64,000 nucleotides of DNA from Rufibacter sp. LB8 (GTDB lineage Bacteria > Bacteroidota > Bacteroidia > Cytophagales > Hymenobacteraceae): positions 1,841,501-1,905,500 of the forward strand of contig NZ_JADALJ010000001.1 of assembly GCF_014876185.1 (NCBI RefSeq), given 5' to 3'. Below the pieces are notes generated by a model, which was not told the DNA's origin, did not search any database, and saw nothing but the letters and a program-made list of their open reading frames with translations. The translations under genes were made by a program, and so were the position numbers. Every line of letters begins with the position of its first letter. Position 1 is the stretch's first letter. Below, in pieces: positions 17,972 through 28,596 of this stretch.

Positions 17972-19060
17972 TTACTTCATGATGTTGCGCGCGTTCATGG
18001 CCGCGTGGAAACGGGCGGCGTTGCGGCGGTGGTCGGCTTCATTGGTGGCGAAGGCGTGGTAACCTGAGAAATCTTCCTTCGCGCAGAAATAGATGTAATT
18101 GTGCTGCTCCGGGTTCAAGACAGACTCCAACGACGTGATGGACGGCAAATTGATGGGCCCCGGCGGCAAGCCTTTGTTTCTATAGGTGTTGTACGGCGAG
18201 TCTGTGCGCAAATGCACGTTCAGCACTCTTCTAATGGTGAAATCACCCGTCGCAAAAACCACCGTAGGGTCTGCCTGCAGCAGCATTCCTTTTTTAAGAC
18301 GATTCAGATAGACCCCGGCAATGCGCGGGCGCTCGTCTGGGTGCATGCCTTGCTCAGCTTGCACAATGGAGGCCAGAATGGAGACTTCCTTTTTGGTGAG
18401 GCCCTGCTTTTCGGCCTTAGCCACGCGCGCGGGCGTCCAGTATTTGTCGTACTCCTTTTTCATGCGCTCCATCATCTCTTCGGCAGACGTGGTCCAGTAC
18501 ATCTCATAGGTGTTAGGGATGAACATGGTGAGAATGGTGGTGGTGTCAAAGCCCAGTTTGCGGGTGAACGACGGGCTGTTGAGCAAGGAGTCAATCTCTT
18601 TGGGTGAAGCGTCAATGAACGTGCTCAGTTTCTGCGCCAGGTCTTTTTTCAATCTTACGTTGGTGTAAGTCAGTTTCACGGGGTCCTGGTCGCCGCTGCG
18701 CAACTTGGCGATGAGGTGGTAATTGGTGAGGCCGTTCTCCAATTCATAGCGCCCCGGTTTTACCAATTGCGGGTACTTCATCCACTTGGCCATAAACCGG
18801 AAGGACAGTTTGTCAATGATCACCTTTTTGGCTTCAATGGAATCCATGGCCTGCTCATAGGTGGCGCCGCGCGGAATGAGCACATACACGGGTTCGCCTT
18901 TATTTTCTACGTTGGGCGTGTACACAATCTGGTACACGTAGTAAGAGAAACACACAAACAGGAACATTAACAGCACCAGCGCATAGGTCCATTTGCTGGT
19001 TTTCTTGGGCGTGCGCGACCGTCTGGGGCCGGGCGTAACGGGTGTATTCATTTCTGACAT
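17972..19060 (-). CDS. mltG: Endolytic murein transglycosylase MltG
   Basis: The protein has a cytoplasmic basic N-terminus, one membrane helix (WTYALVLLMFLFVCFSYYVYQ), a LysM-like subdomain and the YceG/MltG catalytic domain. The motif LASIVQAEQGMHPDERPRIAGVYLNRL contains the catalytic Glu of the family; LQADPTVVFA and NTYRNKGLPPGPINLPS are also present. It cleaves nascent glycan strands and sets their length. ATG 19060 or ATG 19051 are the realistic starts; the in-frame codon at 19069 is TTG. The -7 box at 19067-19074 lies immediately upstream, predicting a near-leaderless transcript. Confidence 0.92.
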   Translation of the reverse strand: MSEMNTPVTPGPRRSRTPKKTSKWTYALVLLMFLFVCFSYYVYQIVYTPNVENKGEPVYVLIPRGATYEQAMDSIEAKKVIIDKLSFRFMAKWMKYPQLVKPGRYELENGLTNYHLIAKLRSGDQDPVKLTYTNVRLKKDLAQKLSTFIDASPKEIDSLLNSPSFTRKLGFDTTTILTMFIPNTYEMYWTTSAEEMMERMKKEYDKYWTPARVAKAEKQGLTKKEVSILASIVQAEQGMHPDERPRIAGVYLNRLKKGMLLQADPTVVFATGDFTIRRVLNVHLRTDSPYNTYRNKGLPPGPINLPSITSLESVLNPEQHNYIYFCAKEDFSGYHAFATNEADHRRNAARFHAAMNARNIMK

Positions 19061-19066
19061 AGAAGG

Positions 19067-19074
19067 CAAAGGTA
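19067..19074 (-). promoter_or_regulatory. -7 promoter box of mltG
   Basis: On the minus strand TACCTTTG matches TAnnTTTG and ends 6 nt before the ATG at 19060. No -33 TTTG is seen at normal spacing. Confidence 0.45.
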
Positions 19075-19079
19075 CTAAT

Positions 19080-19386
19080 TTAATGACTGAATGAGTGAAC
19101 GCATGAAGGCGTGAATGCTGAAAATGCGCCGGAAGGAATGACCAGATGCGTGAAGGTTTGAAGTTGGCTGCTCTTTCCTTTCAGTGATTGCCCCTTGGCA
19201 TTTCCGTACCTCATCCATATCGTTTTCCGGCTCAATTACAGAAACGAGGCCGAAAACGGAAAATTTGATTTGCGCGTAAGCAAAAGCGAGTGCTTTTTGT
19301 TCGTTCTTTGACGCCAACTTACAACTTAAGTTAAAACATAAGCACCTTCACTCATTCGCTCATTCAAAAACTCACCCCTAATCCCC
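19080..19386. other. Intergenic region mltG-tsaC with short repeats
   Basis: About 310 nt without a gene. TGAATGAGTGAACGCATGA-type sequence near 19087 recurs inverted near 19349 (CACTCATTCGCTCATTC), so the region is framed by a loose inverted repeat. It contains decayed palindromic copy 11. Confidence 0.5.
19221..19258. repeat. Palindromic element, copy 11 (decayed)
   Basis: CGTTTTCCGGCTC on the left and GAGGCCGAAAACG on the right remain recognisable, with several arm mismatches. It lies in a divergent gap. Confidence 0.7.
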
Positions 19387-20016
19387 ATGGCACAGGCAAC
19401 GTTTCTCCGCATTCACCCAGACAATCCTCAGCAGAAAGCCATCATGCAGGCGGTAGAGGTGCTCAAGAAAGGCGGTTTGGTGATTTACCCCACAGACACC
19501 ATTTACGGCCTGGGCTGCGATCTGCACAACGCGCGCGCCGTGGAGCGGCTCTGCCAGATCAGAGGCATCAACCCGGCCAAGGCGCACCTGTCGTTTATCT
19601 GCCATGACCTCACGCACATCTCAGACTACGCCAAAATCTCCACGCAGACCTACAAAATCATGAAGAAGGCGCTGCCGGGGCCGTTCACGTTTGTGCTGGA
19701 AGCCAGCGGCAAGGTGCCCAAGATTGGCGGCAAACGCAAAGACACCGTGGGCATACGCGTGCCCGACAATAGAATTGCCTTAAACCTGGTGGAAGAACTG
19801 GGCAACCCCATCATCTCCACCTCTATTCATGACGAAGACGAAGTAGTGGAATACACCACAGACCCGGAACTGATCTATGAGAAGTACCGAAACCTGGTGG
19901 ACCTGGTCATTGATGGCGGCTACGGCAACAACATTGCCTCTACGGTGGTGAACTGTGAAAATGACGAGTTTGAGGTGCTGCGCCAAGGCGCCGGCGACTT
20001 GGAAGAATATCTGTAG
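19387..20016 (+). CDS. L-threonylcarbamoyladenylate synthase (TsaC/Sua5 family)
   Basis: The 209-residue YrdC-domain protein shows the family motifs KGGLVIYPTDTIYGLGCD, KAHLSFICHDL, LPGPFTFVLEASGKVP and GIRVPDNRIALNLVEELGNPIISTS. It makes the threonylcarbamoyl-AMP intermediate for t6A modification at position 37 of ANN-decoding tRNAs. Its length fits the short TsaC/YciO class without the Sua5 C-terminal domain, so a YciO-like paralogue is the alternative. It stands alone, convergent with the acyltransferase gene. Confidence 0.87.
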   Translation: MAQATFLRIHPDNPQQKAIMQAVEVLKKGGLVIYPTDTIYGLGCDLHNARAVERLCQIRGINPAKAHLSFICHDLTHISDYAKISTQTYKIMKKALPGPFTFVLEASGKVPKIGGKRKDTVGIRVPDNRIALNLVEELGNPIISTSIHDEDEVVEYTTDPELIYEKYRNLVDLVIDGGYGNNIASTVVNCENDEFEVLRQGAGDLEEYL

Positions 20017-20035
20017 TTGATTTCTGAGTCTGAAA

Positions 20036-20077
20036 TGCGTTTTTGGCTTCGTTTCTAAAAATGAGCCCGAAAACGCA
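20036..20077. repeat. Palindromic element, copy 12
   Basis: TGCG/CGCA-ended copy with a decayed left arm (TTTTTGGCTTCG). It is flanked by CTGAGTCTGA and GACTCAGGA. It fills the convergent gap and ends 4 nt from the acyltransferase stop codon. Confidence 0.85.
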
Positions 20078-20081
20078 AGCC

Positions 20082-21074
20082 TCAAGACTCAGGACTAGCG
20101 GCGGCAGGCCGCTTATGCTTCCAGCGTTTGTGGGACCACAGGTATTCGGCGGGGTATTGGGTAATCCAGCGTTCCAGGCGGGCGGCAAAAAGCTCCGTAA
20201 GCGGAAAACCTTCCACATCGGATTTGGAAGTGGGCGGCTCCATCAGTTCCTGGAATTCCACCACGTACTTGCCCCGGCCTTCATGGCGCATGCCCACAAA
20301 AAACGTGGGGTATCCAAACGAGGTCCTGAGTTTATCGGCGCCCACGTAAAACGGGGTGTCCTGGTGCAGAAAATGGGTCCAGAACTGAATATGGCCGTGC
20401 GGCGGCACCTGGTCAGACAGCAAAGACAACACCCGCGTCTGTCCGCGGTGCCGGAGCAAGTGGCGCAAGGTGTCTTTCATGGGCACCAACGTGATCCCGA
20501 AGCGGCTGCGCAGATGGAACATGAATACCTCAAAAAACGAGCTGGCCAGCGGCTTGTACACGCCGTCAACCGGCACCGGCACCACCGCATTCCCCGCCGC
20601 CGACATGTATTCCCAATTGCCCAGGTGCGCGCCCAGCAACATCACAGACTGCCCGTTCTCCAGGTAAGCATTGAATTCGGCAAGGCCCCGTATCTCCACC
20701 CTTTTCTCCAATTCTTTGGCCGAGATGGAAACCAGCTTTAACGTCTCCAGCAAAATGTCTGAGAGGTTTCTGAAAAACTGTTTCTCAATGGCCAGGCGCT
20801 GCTGCGCGGAGTACTGTGGAAAGGAGTTGGCCAGGTTCTGCCGCACCACTTTCTTCCGGTACCCCACCACGTAATACACCACCCCGTACAGCACCGAGGA
20901 CAGCGCATAAATCAGCCAGAACGGCAGCAATGACACGCCCTTCAGCAGCCACCAAAGCGGGTAATGCCCGGGCTGTAGTGCAGGCGTTTTCTTAGTATAG
21001 GCAGGTGGGTTCTTGATAGAAATAGTTCTTAATGGCAGTGGTGACAAAGGTCTTGGCGAACGCACCAGAACCAA
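20082..21074 (-). CDS. Lysophospholipid / lipid A acyltransferase (LpxL/HtrB family)
   Basis: The roughly 330-residue protein has an N-terminal membrane segment (WWLLKGVSLLPFWLIYALSS) and the family site LLGAHLGNWEYM, giving the H(x4)D/E-type catalytic His and acidic residue. Members attach secondary acyl chains to lipid A or related lipids at the inner membrane. No ATG precedes the conserved region; TTG 21074 and GTG 21065 are the candidates. A -7 box (TAGTTTTG, minus strand 21086-21079) overlaps the stop codon of the oxidoreductase gene, so start and promoter almost coincide. Confidence 0.87.
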   Translation of the reverse strand: MVLVRSPRPLSPLPLRTISIKNPPAYTKKTPALQPGHYPLWWLLKGVSLLPFWLIYALSSVLYGVVYYVVGYRKKVVRQNLANSFPQYSAQQRLAIEKQFFRNLSDILLETLKLVSISAKELEKRVEIRGLAEFNAYLENGQSVMLLGAHLGNWEYMSAAGNAVVPVPVDGVYKPLASSFFEVFMFHLRSRFGITLVPMKDTLRHLLRHRGQTRVLSLLSDQVPPHGHIQFWTHFLHQDTPFYVGADKLRTSFGYPTFFVGMRHEGRGKYVVEFQELMEPPTSKSDVEGFPLTELFAARLERWITQYPAEYLWSHKRWKHKRPAAASPES

Positions 21075-21083
21075 TTCCCAAAA

Positions 21084-22145
<1,062 letters not shown>

Positions 22146-22258
22146 GGTTTTATCTCTCTTTGATTTTCTCTTGTACGAGCAATCCTTGAAAAGGCAAAGT
22201 ACGCCCATTAAGTTCGGGTCCGGCTGGTTTTCCCCGTTTCCTTCATGATACCGGGTTG

Positions 22259-22297
22259 CCGTTTTTGGGCTCTGATCTGCAAATGAAGGCAAAACCG
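22259..22297. repeat. Palindromic element, copy 13 (decayed)
   Basis: CCGTTTTTGGGCTC is retained on the left; the right arm is degraded to GAAGGCAAAACCG. Confidence 0.65.
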
Positions 22298-22302
22298 AGA
22301 CC

Positions 22303-22366
22303 ACCCCCAGCCCCTCCTAAAACAGAAATAGCCCCACCCCCAGCCCCTCCCCAATGGAGAGGGGAG
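22303..22366. repeat. GC-rich direct and inverted repeat
   Basis: ACCCCCAGCCCCTCC occurs twice about 35 nt apart. The second copy is followed by CAATGGAGAGGGGAG, which folds back onto CCCCTCC. This resembles widely dispersed non-coding repeats of Bacteroidota. Confidence 0.6.
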
Positions 22367-22437
22367 TTTTGGGATTGTGTGGCAGAAGAGAGCCATACAT
22401 GGTAAACAGGGCTTTACCTGGTCTCTACAGTTAGAAA

Positions 22438-22479
22438 CCTATTTTCGGCTTTATTTGCAAAATAGAGCCTAGAAACGGG
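22438..22479. repeat. Palindromic element, copy 14 (decayed)
   Basis: CCTATTTTCGGCTTTATTT on the left against AAATAGAGCCTAGAAACGGG on the right, with several mismatches to the consensus. Confidence 0.6.
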
Positions 22480-22587
22480 ATTGGCAGAGACACTCGTAGG
22501 AGCTTCGCACACTACGAGGTCTTTTGATCAGGCGTTTGTCGGGACCTCCACCGTAGAGACAAGGCATTGCCTGGTCTCTACAAAAAC

Positions 22588-22716
22588 CTCTGCCGCAAGT
22601 TTAGGCGCAGCCGTAACTTGTGGCCCCCAACATGGTGAGTTTATCAACTCACGTAAGTTTGTAAACTTACAACGTGTTTAACCACAAGTTACGCTGTCGC
22701 TAAACTTGCGGTAGAG
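22588..22716. repeat. Cloverleaf-like inverted repeat
   Basis: Outer arms of about 35 nt (22588-22623 and 22682-22716) are mostly complementary. They enclose a weaker AACATG/CGTGTT pair and two perfect small hairpins, GTGAGTT/AACTCAC (22635-22652) and GTAAGTTT/AAACTTAC (22653-22670). No coding frame is present. Confidence 0.8.
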
Positions 22717-22740
22717 ATGTTTCCTAGGAAAGGTTATTTT

Positions 22741-22780
22741 TCAGTTTCGCCTCCATTTCCAGTTTAGAGCCCGAAAACGC
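22741..22780. repeat. Palindromic element, copy 15 (decayed)
   Basis: The right arm GAGCCCGAAAACGC is intact; the left is degraded to CAGTTTCGCCTCCATTTCC. Confidence 0.6.
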
Positions 22781-23202
22781 AAAAGTCCGGGTCCCTAAAC
22801 GCAGACTGCGCTTGAACCCGCACCTTTTCCAGCCTTTCCATCGAGCGCCTAAGCAGGTTCCGTCGCCGGCAGGCGGGTGCCGAAGGCGCCAGGAAGCTGG
22901 TACAGCGCGAGAGGGGAAGGCGGGGCCTCGCGGCCGTGAGCGCTCGGAGCCCAGCTATGGAAAAGGCTGTCTTGTAAAACTCAGGAGTAAGCAGGCATTT
23001 GAAACGAAAGCAAACTGCATTCACAAAAGCAACAAAGAAGTAGTTAAGCAAGAATCTTCTTTAGATCCTTGGACAGGCTCAGGATGACAGTAGGCTCTCT
23101 TTAGGATTGCACCATATGACCATAAAAATCATTAAAAACCCGCCACCCTATTCAACAACCCAAATCTTTCCCTTACTTGCAGCGCAACACCCGCACCACC
23201 GC

Positions 23203-23820
23203 ATGCACTTACTCACAGAACTCTACCATAATCCACCCATTGCCTATTTTCAGCAGGCGTTTACCGCAGACGCACTGGTGGTGGAGGCCCACGAACATTA
23301 CCAGAAACAGAGTTACCGCAACCGCTACCACATTCTCACCTCGCAGGGCGTGCAGCCGTTGACCGTGCCGGTGCTCAAAGGCAACAGCAAAGTACTGGTC
23401 ACCGACCTGCAGATTGACTACAGCCAAGGCTGGGTGGGAAACCATTGGCGCACGCTCCAGAGCGCCTACGGCAACGCCCCGTTTTTTGAGTTTTACGCAG
23501 ACTACCTAAAGGCCGAGTATGATAAAAAACCTGCGCACCTTTTTGAGCTGAACCTTGCGTTGTTTAAACTTTTCAGTAAATTCCTGAAGCTAAACAAACC
23601 CCTAACCCTCACACAAACGTATGTACACGCATACGAGGAACCGGTTCTGGATTGGCGCGGGAAACTTCACCCCAAGAAGGAGCCTGACATTTTGCGCCTC
23701 CCACCCTACCGCCAGGTGTTTGGCAAACAATTTGCATCAAATCTGAGTATACTGGACTTGTTGTTCAACCTTGGCCCAGAGGCATCTTTTTACGTACAGA
23801 ATCCGGCGGCTTTCTGTTGA
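23203..23820 (+). CDS. WbqC-like family protein
   Basis: The 205-residue protein matches the WbqC-like family of unclear enzymatic role, often found near polysaccharide or glycosylation genes. Key segments are ELYHNPPIAYFQQAF at the start, the conserved HYQKQSYRNRYHI, and QPLTVPVLKG followed by WRTLQSAYGNAPFFEFY. I chose the ATG at 23203 because family members begin just before the PPI motif; an ATG at 23116 would add 29 residues of unconserved sequence. No sugar genes are adjacent here. Confidence 0.85.
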   Translation: MHLLTELYHNPPIAYFQQAFTADALVVEAHEHYQKQSYRNRYHILTSQGVQPLTVPVLKGNSKVLVTDLQIDYSQGWVGNHWRTLQSAYGNAPFFEFYADYLKAEYDKKPAHLFELNLALFKLFSKFLKLNKPLTLTQTYVHAYEEPVLDWRGKLHPKKEPDILRLPPYRQVFGKQFASNLSILDLLFNLGPEASFYVQNPAAFC

Positions 23821-23915
23821 ACATTTGCCCCACTCAGCTTGTTTTAATACAGTGTTCGCCACGGCAACAAGAAGTTGCAGCAGACGCACAACAACCATTT
23901 ACTAGACTAGACTAC

Positions 23916-26528
23916 ATGGAAGCCAAATTCTCAAATAGAGTGAAAGAGGTCATCTCTCTCAGTCGTGAGGAAGCCATACGCCTGGGCCATGACTACATTG
24001 GCACTGAGCACTTGCTTCTGGGCATGATCAGAGAGGGCGAAGGCACCGCAATCGCTCTGCTTAAAAAACTGGGGGTGCCCATGGAGGAACTCAAGTACGC
24101 GCTTGAGCAGGCCACCAAAAACACCGCCAGCCCCAACACCAACATTACCGGCAGCATACCGCTGACCAAACAGACGGAGAAGGTCCTGAAAATAACGTAC
24201 CTGGAGGCCAAAATCTTCAAGTCAGACATCATAGGCACAGAACACCTGTTGCTGTCTATTTTGCGGGATGAGGATAATATTTCATCGCAAACCTTAGCCA
24301 AATTCAACGTGAACTATGAAGCCATCCGGGATTCGTTAGACTACCACGCTAACAACCCACTCGCCTCCTCAGATACCGACGACAACGACGACAACGACAA
24401 ACTCTTCGGTTCCTCTGCCTCTAAAGGCAGCGCCGGTTCCGCCGCCAAGAAAGGCGCCGAGAAATCGCGCACTCCGGTGCTGGACAACTTCGGACGTGAC
24501 CTGACCAAGTTAGCCGAAGAAGGAAAACTAGACCCAATTGTTGGTCGTGAGAAAGAGATTGAGCGTGTGGCGCAGGTCTTGAGCCGCCGTAAGAAAAATA
24601 ACCCAATTCTGATTGGTGAACCAGGAGTAGGTAAAACGGCTATCGCCGAAGGTCTGGCCCTGCGCATCATTCAGAAGAAAGTATCTAGAGTGCTGTTCGG
24701 CAAGCGCGTGGTGACCCTGGATTTAGCTTCTTTGGTGGCTGGAACCAAGTACCGCGGTCAGTTTGAGGAGCGCATGAAAGCCGTGATGAACGAGCTGGAG
24801 AAATCGCCGGACGTGATTTTGTTCATTGATGAGCTCCACACCATTGTAGGTGCCGGTGGCGCCTCTGGTTCTCTGGATGCCTCCAACATGTTCAAACCAG
24901 CCCTCGCCCGCGGCGAAATCCAATGTATTGGTGCCACTACGCTAGATGAGTATCGTCAGTATATTGAGAAAGATGGTGCCTTGGCGCGTAGATTCCAGAT
25001 TGTGATGGTAGACCCTACCACGCCGGAGGAAACTATTGAGATTCTGCACAACATCAAAGACAAGTACCAAGACCACCACCATGTAACCTACACAGACAAA
25101 GCCATTGAGGCCTGCGTGAAGCTCAGCGACCGCTATATGTCTGACCGTTTCTTGCCAGACAAAGCCATTGACATTCTGGACGAGGCCGGTGCCCGCGTGC
25201 ACATCAACAACATTGTGGTGCCAGATGATATTCTTAAGCTGGAAGAGCAGATTGAGAACATCAAAGATGAGAAAAACCGTGTGGTGAAAAGCCAGAAATA
25301 TGAAGAGGCGGCCCAACTGCGTGACAAAGAGAAAAAACTCTTAGACCAACTGGAAGCTGCCAAGAAAAATTGGGAAGAGGAAACCAAGAAGAAGCGCTAC
25401 GCCGTGAAAGAGGAAAACGTGGCCGAGGTAATCGCCATGATGACCGGCATTCCGGTGAAGCGTATTGCGCAGAAAGAAAGCTTGAAATTGCTCAACATGG
25501 GCGAGGAACTGGGCGGCAAAGTGATTGGTCAGGACAAAGCTATCAAGCAATTGGTGAAAGCCATTCAGCGGACCCGCGTTGGTTTGAAAGATCCTAAGCG
25601 TCCTATCGGTTCGTTCGTGTTCCTGGGCCCTACGGGGGTTGGTAAAACAGAACTCGCCAAAGTATTGGCTACCTACTTGTTCGACAAAGAAGATTCTTTG
25701 GTGCGCATTGATATGAGTGAGTACATGGAGAAATTCAGCGTGTCTCGCTTGGTAGGAGCGCCTCCGGGCTACGTGGGTTATGAAGAAGGCGGTCAGCTGA
25801 CGGAGAAAATCCGCCGCAAGCCTTATTCAGTAGTACTCCTGGATGAGATTGAGAAAGCGCACCCAGACGTGTATAACCTGTTGTTGCAAGTGTTGGATGA
25901 CGGTGTGTTGACAGACGGTTTAGGCCGCAAAGTTGACTTCCGGAACACCATCATCATCATGACTTCCAACATTGGGGCGCGTGACTTGCAGGACTTCGGG
26001 GCTGGCGTTGGTTTCGCTACCAAAACCCGCACCGAGAACCTGGACGACATCATGAAAGGCACCATAGCGGCCGCCTTGAAGAAGACGTTCTCGCCTGAGT
26101 TCCTGAACCGTTTGGATGATGTGATTGTGTTCAACTCGCTGGCTAAAGAAGATATCCATAAAATCATTGATATCTCGCTTGCCAAATTGTTGAACCGCGT
26201 GAAAACCCTGGGCTACACCATTGAAATCACTGATCAGGCCAAAGATTTTGTGGCTGAGAAAGGGTATGATTCCAAGTACGGTGCCCGCCCGTTGAACCGC
26301 GCCATCACCAAATACATGGAAGACCCCATTGCAGAGGAAATCCTGAAAGCTGAACTTGCCCAGGGAGACACCATTGTGATTGACTATGAAGAAGGCAAAG
26401 AGGAGCTGAAATTCCACAACCGCAAGGGCGTAGACGTACCGGCTGACACTTCAGATGATTTGCCCGAGGCCTCTGATTCTACTGAAGAAGAAGAGACCAC
26501 GCCTTCAGACGGCAAGAAGAAAGACTAA
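23916..26528 (+). CDS. clpC: ATP-dependent Clp protease ATP-binding subunit ClpC
   Basis: The 870-residue AAA+ unfoldase starts [20 protein letters not shown], with two Clp_N repeats (about 1-145) and an acidic linker. D1 follows with Walker A GEPGVGKT (234-241) and Walker [15 protein letters not shown]-type coiled middle region comes next (about 440-490), then D2 with GPTGVGKT (571-578), and an acidic Ser/Glu tail. It unfolds substrates for ClpP and usually needs adaptors. The frame is open upstream to 23817, but the family start is the ATG at 23916. No ctsR or mcsAB neighbours are present. Confidence 0.95.
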   Translation: MEAKFSNRVKEVISLSREEAIRLGHDYIGTEHLLLGMIREGEGTAIALLKKLGVPMEELKYALEQATKNTASPNTNITGSIPLTKQTEKVLKITYLEAKIFKSDIIGTEHLLLSILRDEDNISSQTLAKFNVNYEAIRDSLDYHANNPLASSDTDDNDDNDKLFGSSASKGSAGSAAKKGAEKSRTPVLDNFGRDLTKLAEEGKLDPIVGREKEIERVAQVLSRRKKNNPILIGEPGVGKTAIAEGLALRIIQKKVSRVLFGKRVVTLDLASLVAGTKYRGQFEERMKAVMNELEKSPDVILFIDELHTIVGAGGASGSLDASNMFKPALARGEIQCIGATTLDEYRQYIEKDGALARRFQIVMVDPTTPEETIEILHNIKDKYQDHHHVTYTDKAIEACVKLSDRYMSDRFLPDKAIDILDEAGARVHINNIVVPDDILKLEEQIENIKDEKNRVVKSQKYEEAAQLRDKEKKLLDQLEAAKKNWEEETKKKRYAVKEENVAEVIAMMTGIPVKRIAQKESLKLLNMGEELGGKVIGQDKAIKQLVKAIQRTRVGLKDPKRPIGSFVFLGPTGVGKTELAKVLATYLFDKEDSLVRIDMSEYMEKFSVSRLVGAPPGYVGYEEGGQLTEKIRRKPYSVVLLDEIEKAHPDVYNLLLQVLDDGVLTDGLGRKVDFRNTIIIMTSNIGARDLQDFGAGVGFATKTRTENLDDIMKGTIAAALKKTFSPEFLNRLDDVIVFNSLAKEDIHKIIDISLAKLLNRVKTLGYTIEITDQAKDFVAEKGYDSKYGARPLNRAITKYMEDPIAEEILKAELAQGDTIVIDYEEGKEELKFHNRKGVDVPADTSDDLPEASDSTEEEETTPSDGKKKD

Positions 26529-26547
26529 GCGTTACGTATCAATTTTG

Positions 26548-26578
26548 AAAAGGCTGACAGACAAACTGTCAGCCTTTT
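26548..26578 (+). terminator. clpC terminator
   Basis: A 13-bp perfect hairpin (AAAAGGCTGACAG / CTGTCAGCCTTTT) with a 5-nt loop ends in a T-run. It lies 20 nt after the clpC stop codon and directly precedes a palindromic element. Confidence 0.9.
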
Positions 26579-26620
26579 CTGTTTTTGGCCTCGTTTCTGA
26601 AAATGAGCCCCAAAACAGAA
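26577..26620. repeat. Palindromic element, copy 16
   Basis: TTCTG/CAGAA-ended subtype. It overlaps the last bases of the clpC terminator. Confidence 0.88.
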
Positions 26621-26718
26621 TGCAGGGTCATTATCTTATAAAACGATTCATCGCAAAATACCACACAAGCTCAAAAGACGTGTTAGTTTCTAAAAGGCCA
26701 GCAAGTGTCAGTGCAATT

Positions 26719-26759
26719 CCCGTTTTAGGCTCCATTTCCAGAAACGAGCCCGAAAACGG
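26719..26759. repeat. Palindromic element, copy 17
   Basis: CCGTTTTAGGCTCC on the left and GAGCCCGAAAACGG on the right, partly decayed. It lies in the 397-nt gap before the carboxylase gene, which otherwise shows nothing recognisable. Confidence 0.82.
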
Positions 26760-26925
26760 ACAACCGAACATCCAGGAACAACCCGCATTTCGTAAGTGGC
26801 AACTGTCAGGGAGGAAGGGCGTTGAAGGCTTGGCGCGGGTTGACATAATAAAACTTTCGCAAAAATTTCACACTGCCTTAATCTTTCCTAAATTTGGTTT
26901 CTTATACCAACCGCAACCTGCTTCA

Positions 26926-28488
26926 ATGTCTGAACAGAATCCCTTGAGTGGCAAATTTGAAATATTAGACCGCAAAAATGACGAAGCCCTTTTAGGAGGT
27001 GGCCAAGCGCGCATTGATGCCCAGCATAAAAAAGGCAAACTCACCGCCCGTGAACGCATAGACTTACTGGTAGACGAAGGCTCTTTTGAGGAGATTGGCA
27101 AGTTTGTGATGCACCGCTCCAAAGACTTCGGGCTGGACAAAGAATATTATCTGGGTGATGGCGTAGTCACCGGTTATGGCACCGTCAATGGCCGTCTGGT
27201 CTATGTTTTCTCCCAGGATTTCACGGTGTTTGGCGGCTCGCTTTCTGAAACGCACGCCGAGAAAATTGTAAAAATCATGGACCTCGCCATGAAAAATGGT
27301 GCTCCTGTCATTGGCTTAAATGACTCTGGCGGGGCGCGAATTCAGGAAGGCGTGGTTTCTTTGGGCGGCTACGCCGATATTTTCTACAAAAACACCCTGG
27401 CTTCGGGCGTGATTCCGCAACTGTCGGGTATTATGGGGCCATGTGCGGGTGGCGCGGTGTATTCGCCGGCTATCACAGACTTCATCTTAATGGTGGAAGA
27501 CACGTCATATATGTTCGTGACCGGCCCCAACGTGGTGAAAACCGTGACGCATGAAACCGTGACTTCTGAGGAACTGGGCGGCGCCAGCACGCACAGCACC
27601 AAAAGCGGCGTGACCCATTTCTCCTGCGCCAATGAGGTGGTCTGCATCCAGAACATCAAGCAGCTGTTGAGCTACATGCCGCAGAACTGCGAGGAACTGG
27701 CTCCTTTCCTGCCCTATGAATCTTCCGGAGATGAAACTCGTGAGGTTCTAAACACGCTTATCCCAGAAAACCCCAACCAACCGTATGACATGCGCGAGGT
27801 GATTGAAGGCATCATTGACGCAGGCTCTTTCCTGGAGGTTCACAAGAACTTCGGGGAGAACATTGTGGTGGGCTTTGCAAGGCTAGCCGGAAGAAGCATT
27901 GGCATTGTGGGCAACCAACCTGCCGTTTTGGCCGGTGTTTTAGACATTAACGCCTCCACCAAAGCCGCTCGTTTTGTGCGGTTCTGTGATTGCTTCAACA
28001 TTCCGTTGCTGGTACTGGAAGACGTACCTGGTTTCTTGCCCGGCACCGACCAGGAATGGCGCGGCATCATCACCAACGGCGCCAAATTGCTTTACGCATT
28101 CAGTGAGGCCACCGTGCCGCGCGTGACCGTAATTACGCGTAAAGCCTACGGCGGCGCGTATGACGTCATGAACTCCAAGCACATTGGCGCGGATTTGAAC
28201 TATGCTTGGCCTACCGCTGAGATTGCCGTAATGGGTGCCAAAGGTGCCGCTGAAATCATCTTTAAACGCGAAATTGCCGCCGCTGAAGACCCAGAAGCCA
28301 AACTAGCCGAGAAAGTAGCCGAGTACCAGGAGAAATTCGCGACGCCGTACAGAGCCGCCCACCGTGGTTTTGTGGACGAGGTGATTTACCCTAGTGAGAC
28401 CCGCACCAAACTGATCAAGGCGTTCAAAATGCTGGAAAACAAAGTAGACAAACTGCCTCGCAAAAAGCATGGCAACATTCCTCTGTAA
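26926..28488 (+). CDS. Acyl-CoA carboxylase beta (carboxyltransferase) subunit
   Basis: The 520-residue protein is a crotonase-fold carboxyltransferase of the propionyl-CoA carboxylase / methylmalonyl-CoA decarboxylase type. Visible are [47 protein letters not shown] and [19 protein letters not shown]. It transfers carboxyl from carboxybiotin to an acyl-CoA, most likely propionyl-CoA. The ATG at 26926 gives the family length; the frame continues upstream through palindromic repeats that I do not regard as coding. No biotin-carrier subunit is in the window. Confidence 0.92.
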   Translation: MSEQNPLSGKFEILDRKNDEALLGGGQARIDAQHKKGKLTARERIDLLVDEGSFEEIGKFVMHRSKDFGLDKEYYLGDGVVTGYGTVNGRLVYVFSQDFTVFGGSLSETHAEKIVKIMDLAMKNGAPVIGLNDSGGARIQEGVVSLGGYADIFYKNTLASGVIPQLSGIMGPCAGGAVYSPAITDFILMVEDTSYMFVTGPNVVKTVTHETVTSEELGGASTHSTKSGVTHFSCANEVVCIQNIKQLLSYMPQNCEELAPFLPYESSGDETREVLNTLIPENPNQPYDMREVIEGIIDAGSFLEVHKNFGENIVVGFARLAGRSIGIVGNQPAVLAGVLDINASTKAARFVRFCDCFNIPLLVLEDVPGFLPGTDQEWRGIITNGAKLLYAFSEATVPRVTVITRKAYGGAYDVMNSKHIGADLNYAWPTAEIAVMGAKGAAEIIFKREIAAAEDPEAKLAEKVAEYQEKFATPYRAAHRGFVDEVIYPSETRTKLIKAFKMLENKVDKLPRKKHGNIPL

Positions 28489-28596
28489 AAAAATATCTTA
28501 TTCCATATTCCTTGGTGGGCCAACTTAAAGCAGCCTGCCAATTTTCACTGACAAACAAAACATGGAGACTGCTTTGCTCCATCTAAAAAGAAAGCT

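Larger units (their letters stand above)
22146..23202. other. Gene-free island of structured repeats
   Basis: About 1 kb with no convincing gene. It contains three decayed palindromic elements (22259, 22438, 22741), a GC-rich CCCCAGCCCCTCC direct repeat (22303-22366), a CTCGTAG/CTACGAG hairpin (22492-22518), a GTAGAGAC/GTCTCTAC hairpin (22552-22580), a large cloverleaf-like inverted repeat (22588-22716), a GC-rich block (22840-22965) and a lone GGACAGGCTCAGGATGACA half-site (23071-23090). Confidence 0.75.

Noticed and set aside
22146..22304. N-terminal extension of the LLM oxidoreductase frame
   Set aside because: The extension reads through palindrome-derived sequence; the conserved start is at 22145.
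22840..22965. GC-rich block as a possible gene or RNA
   Set aside because: Both strands have open frames, but they lack family motifs and are biased by base composition. No structure was firmly recognised.
26455..26925. Upstream in-frame extension of the acyl-CoA carboxylase gene
   Set aside because: It crosses the clpC stop codon, the clpC terminator and two palindromic elements. The family N-terminus starts at ATG 26926.
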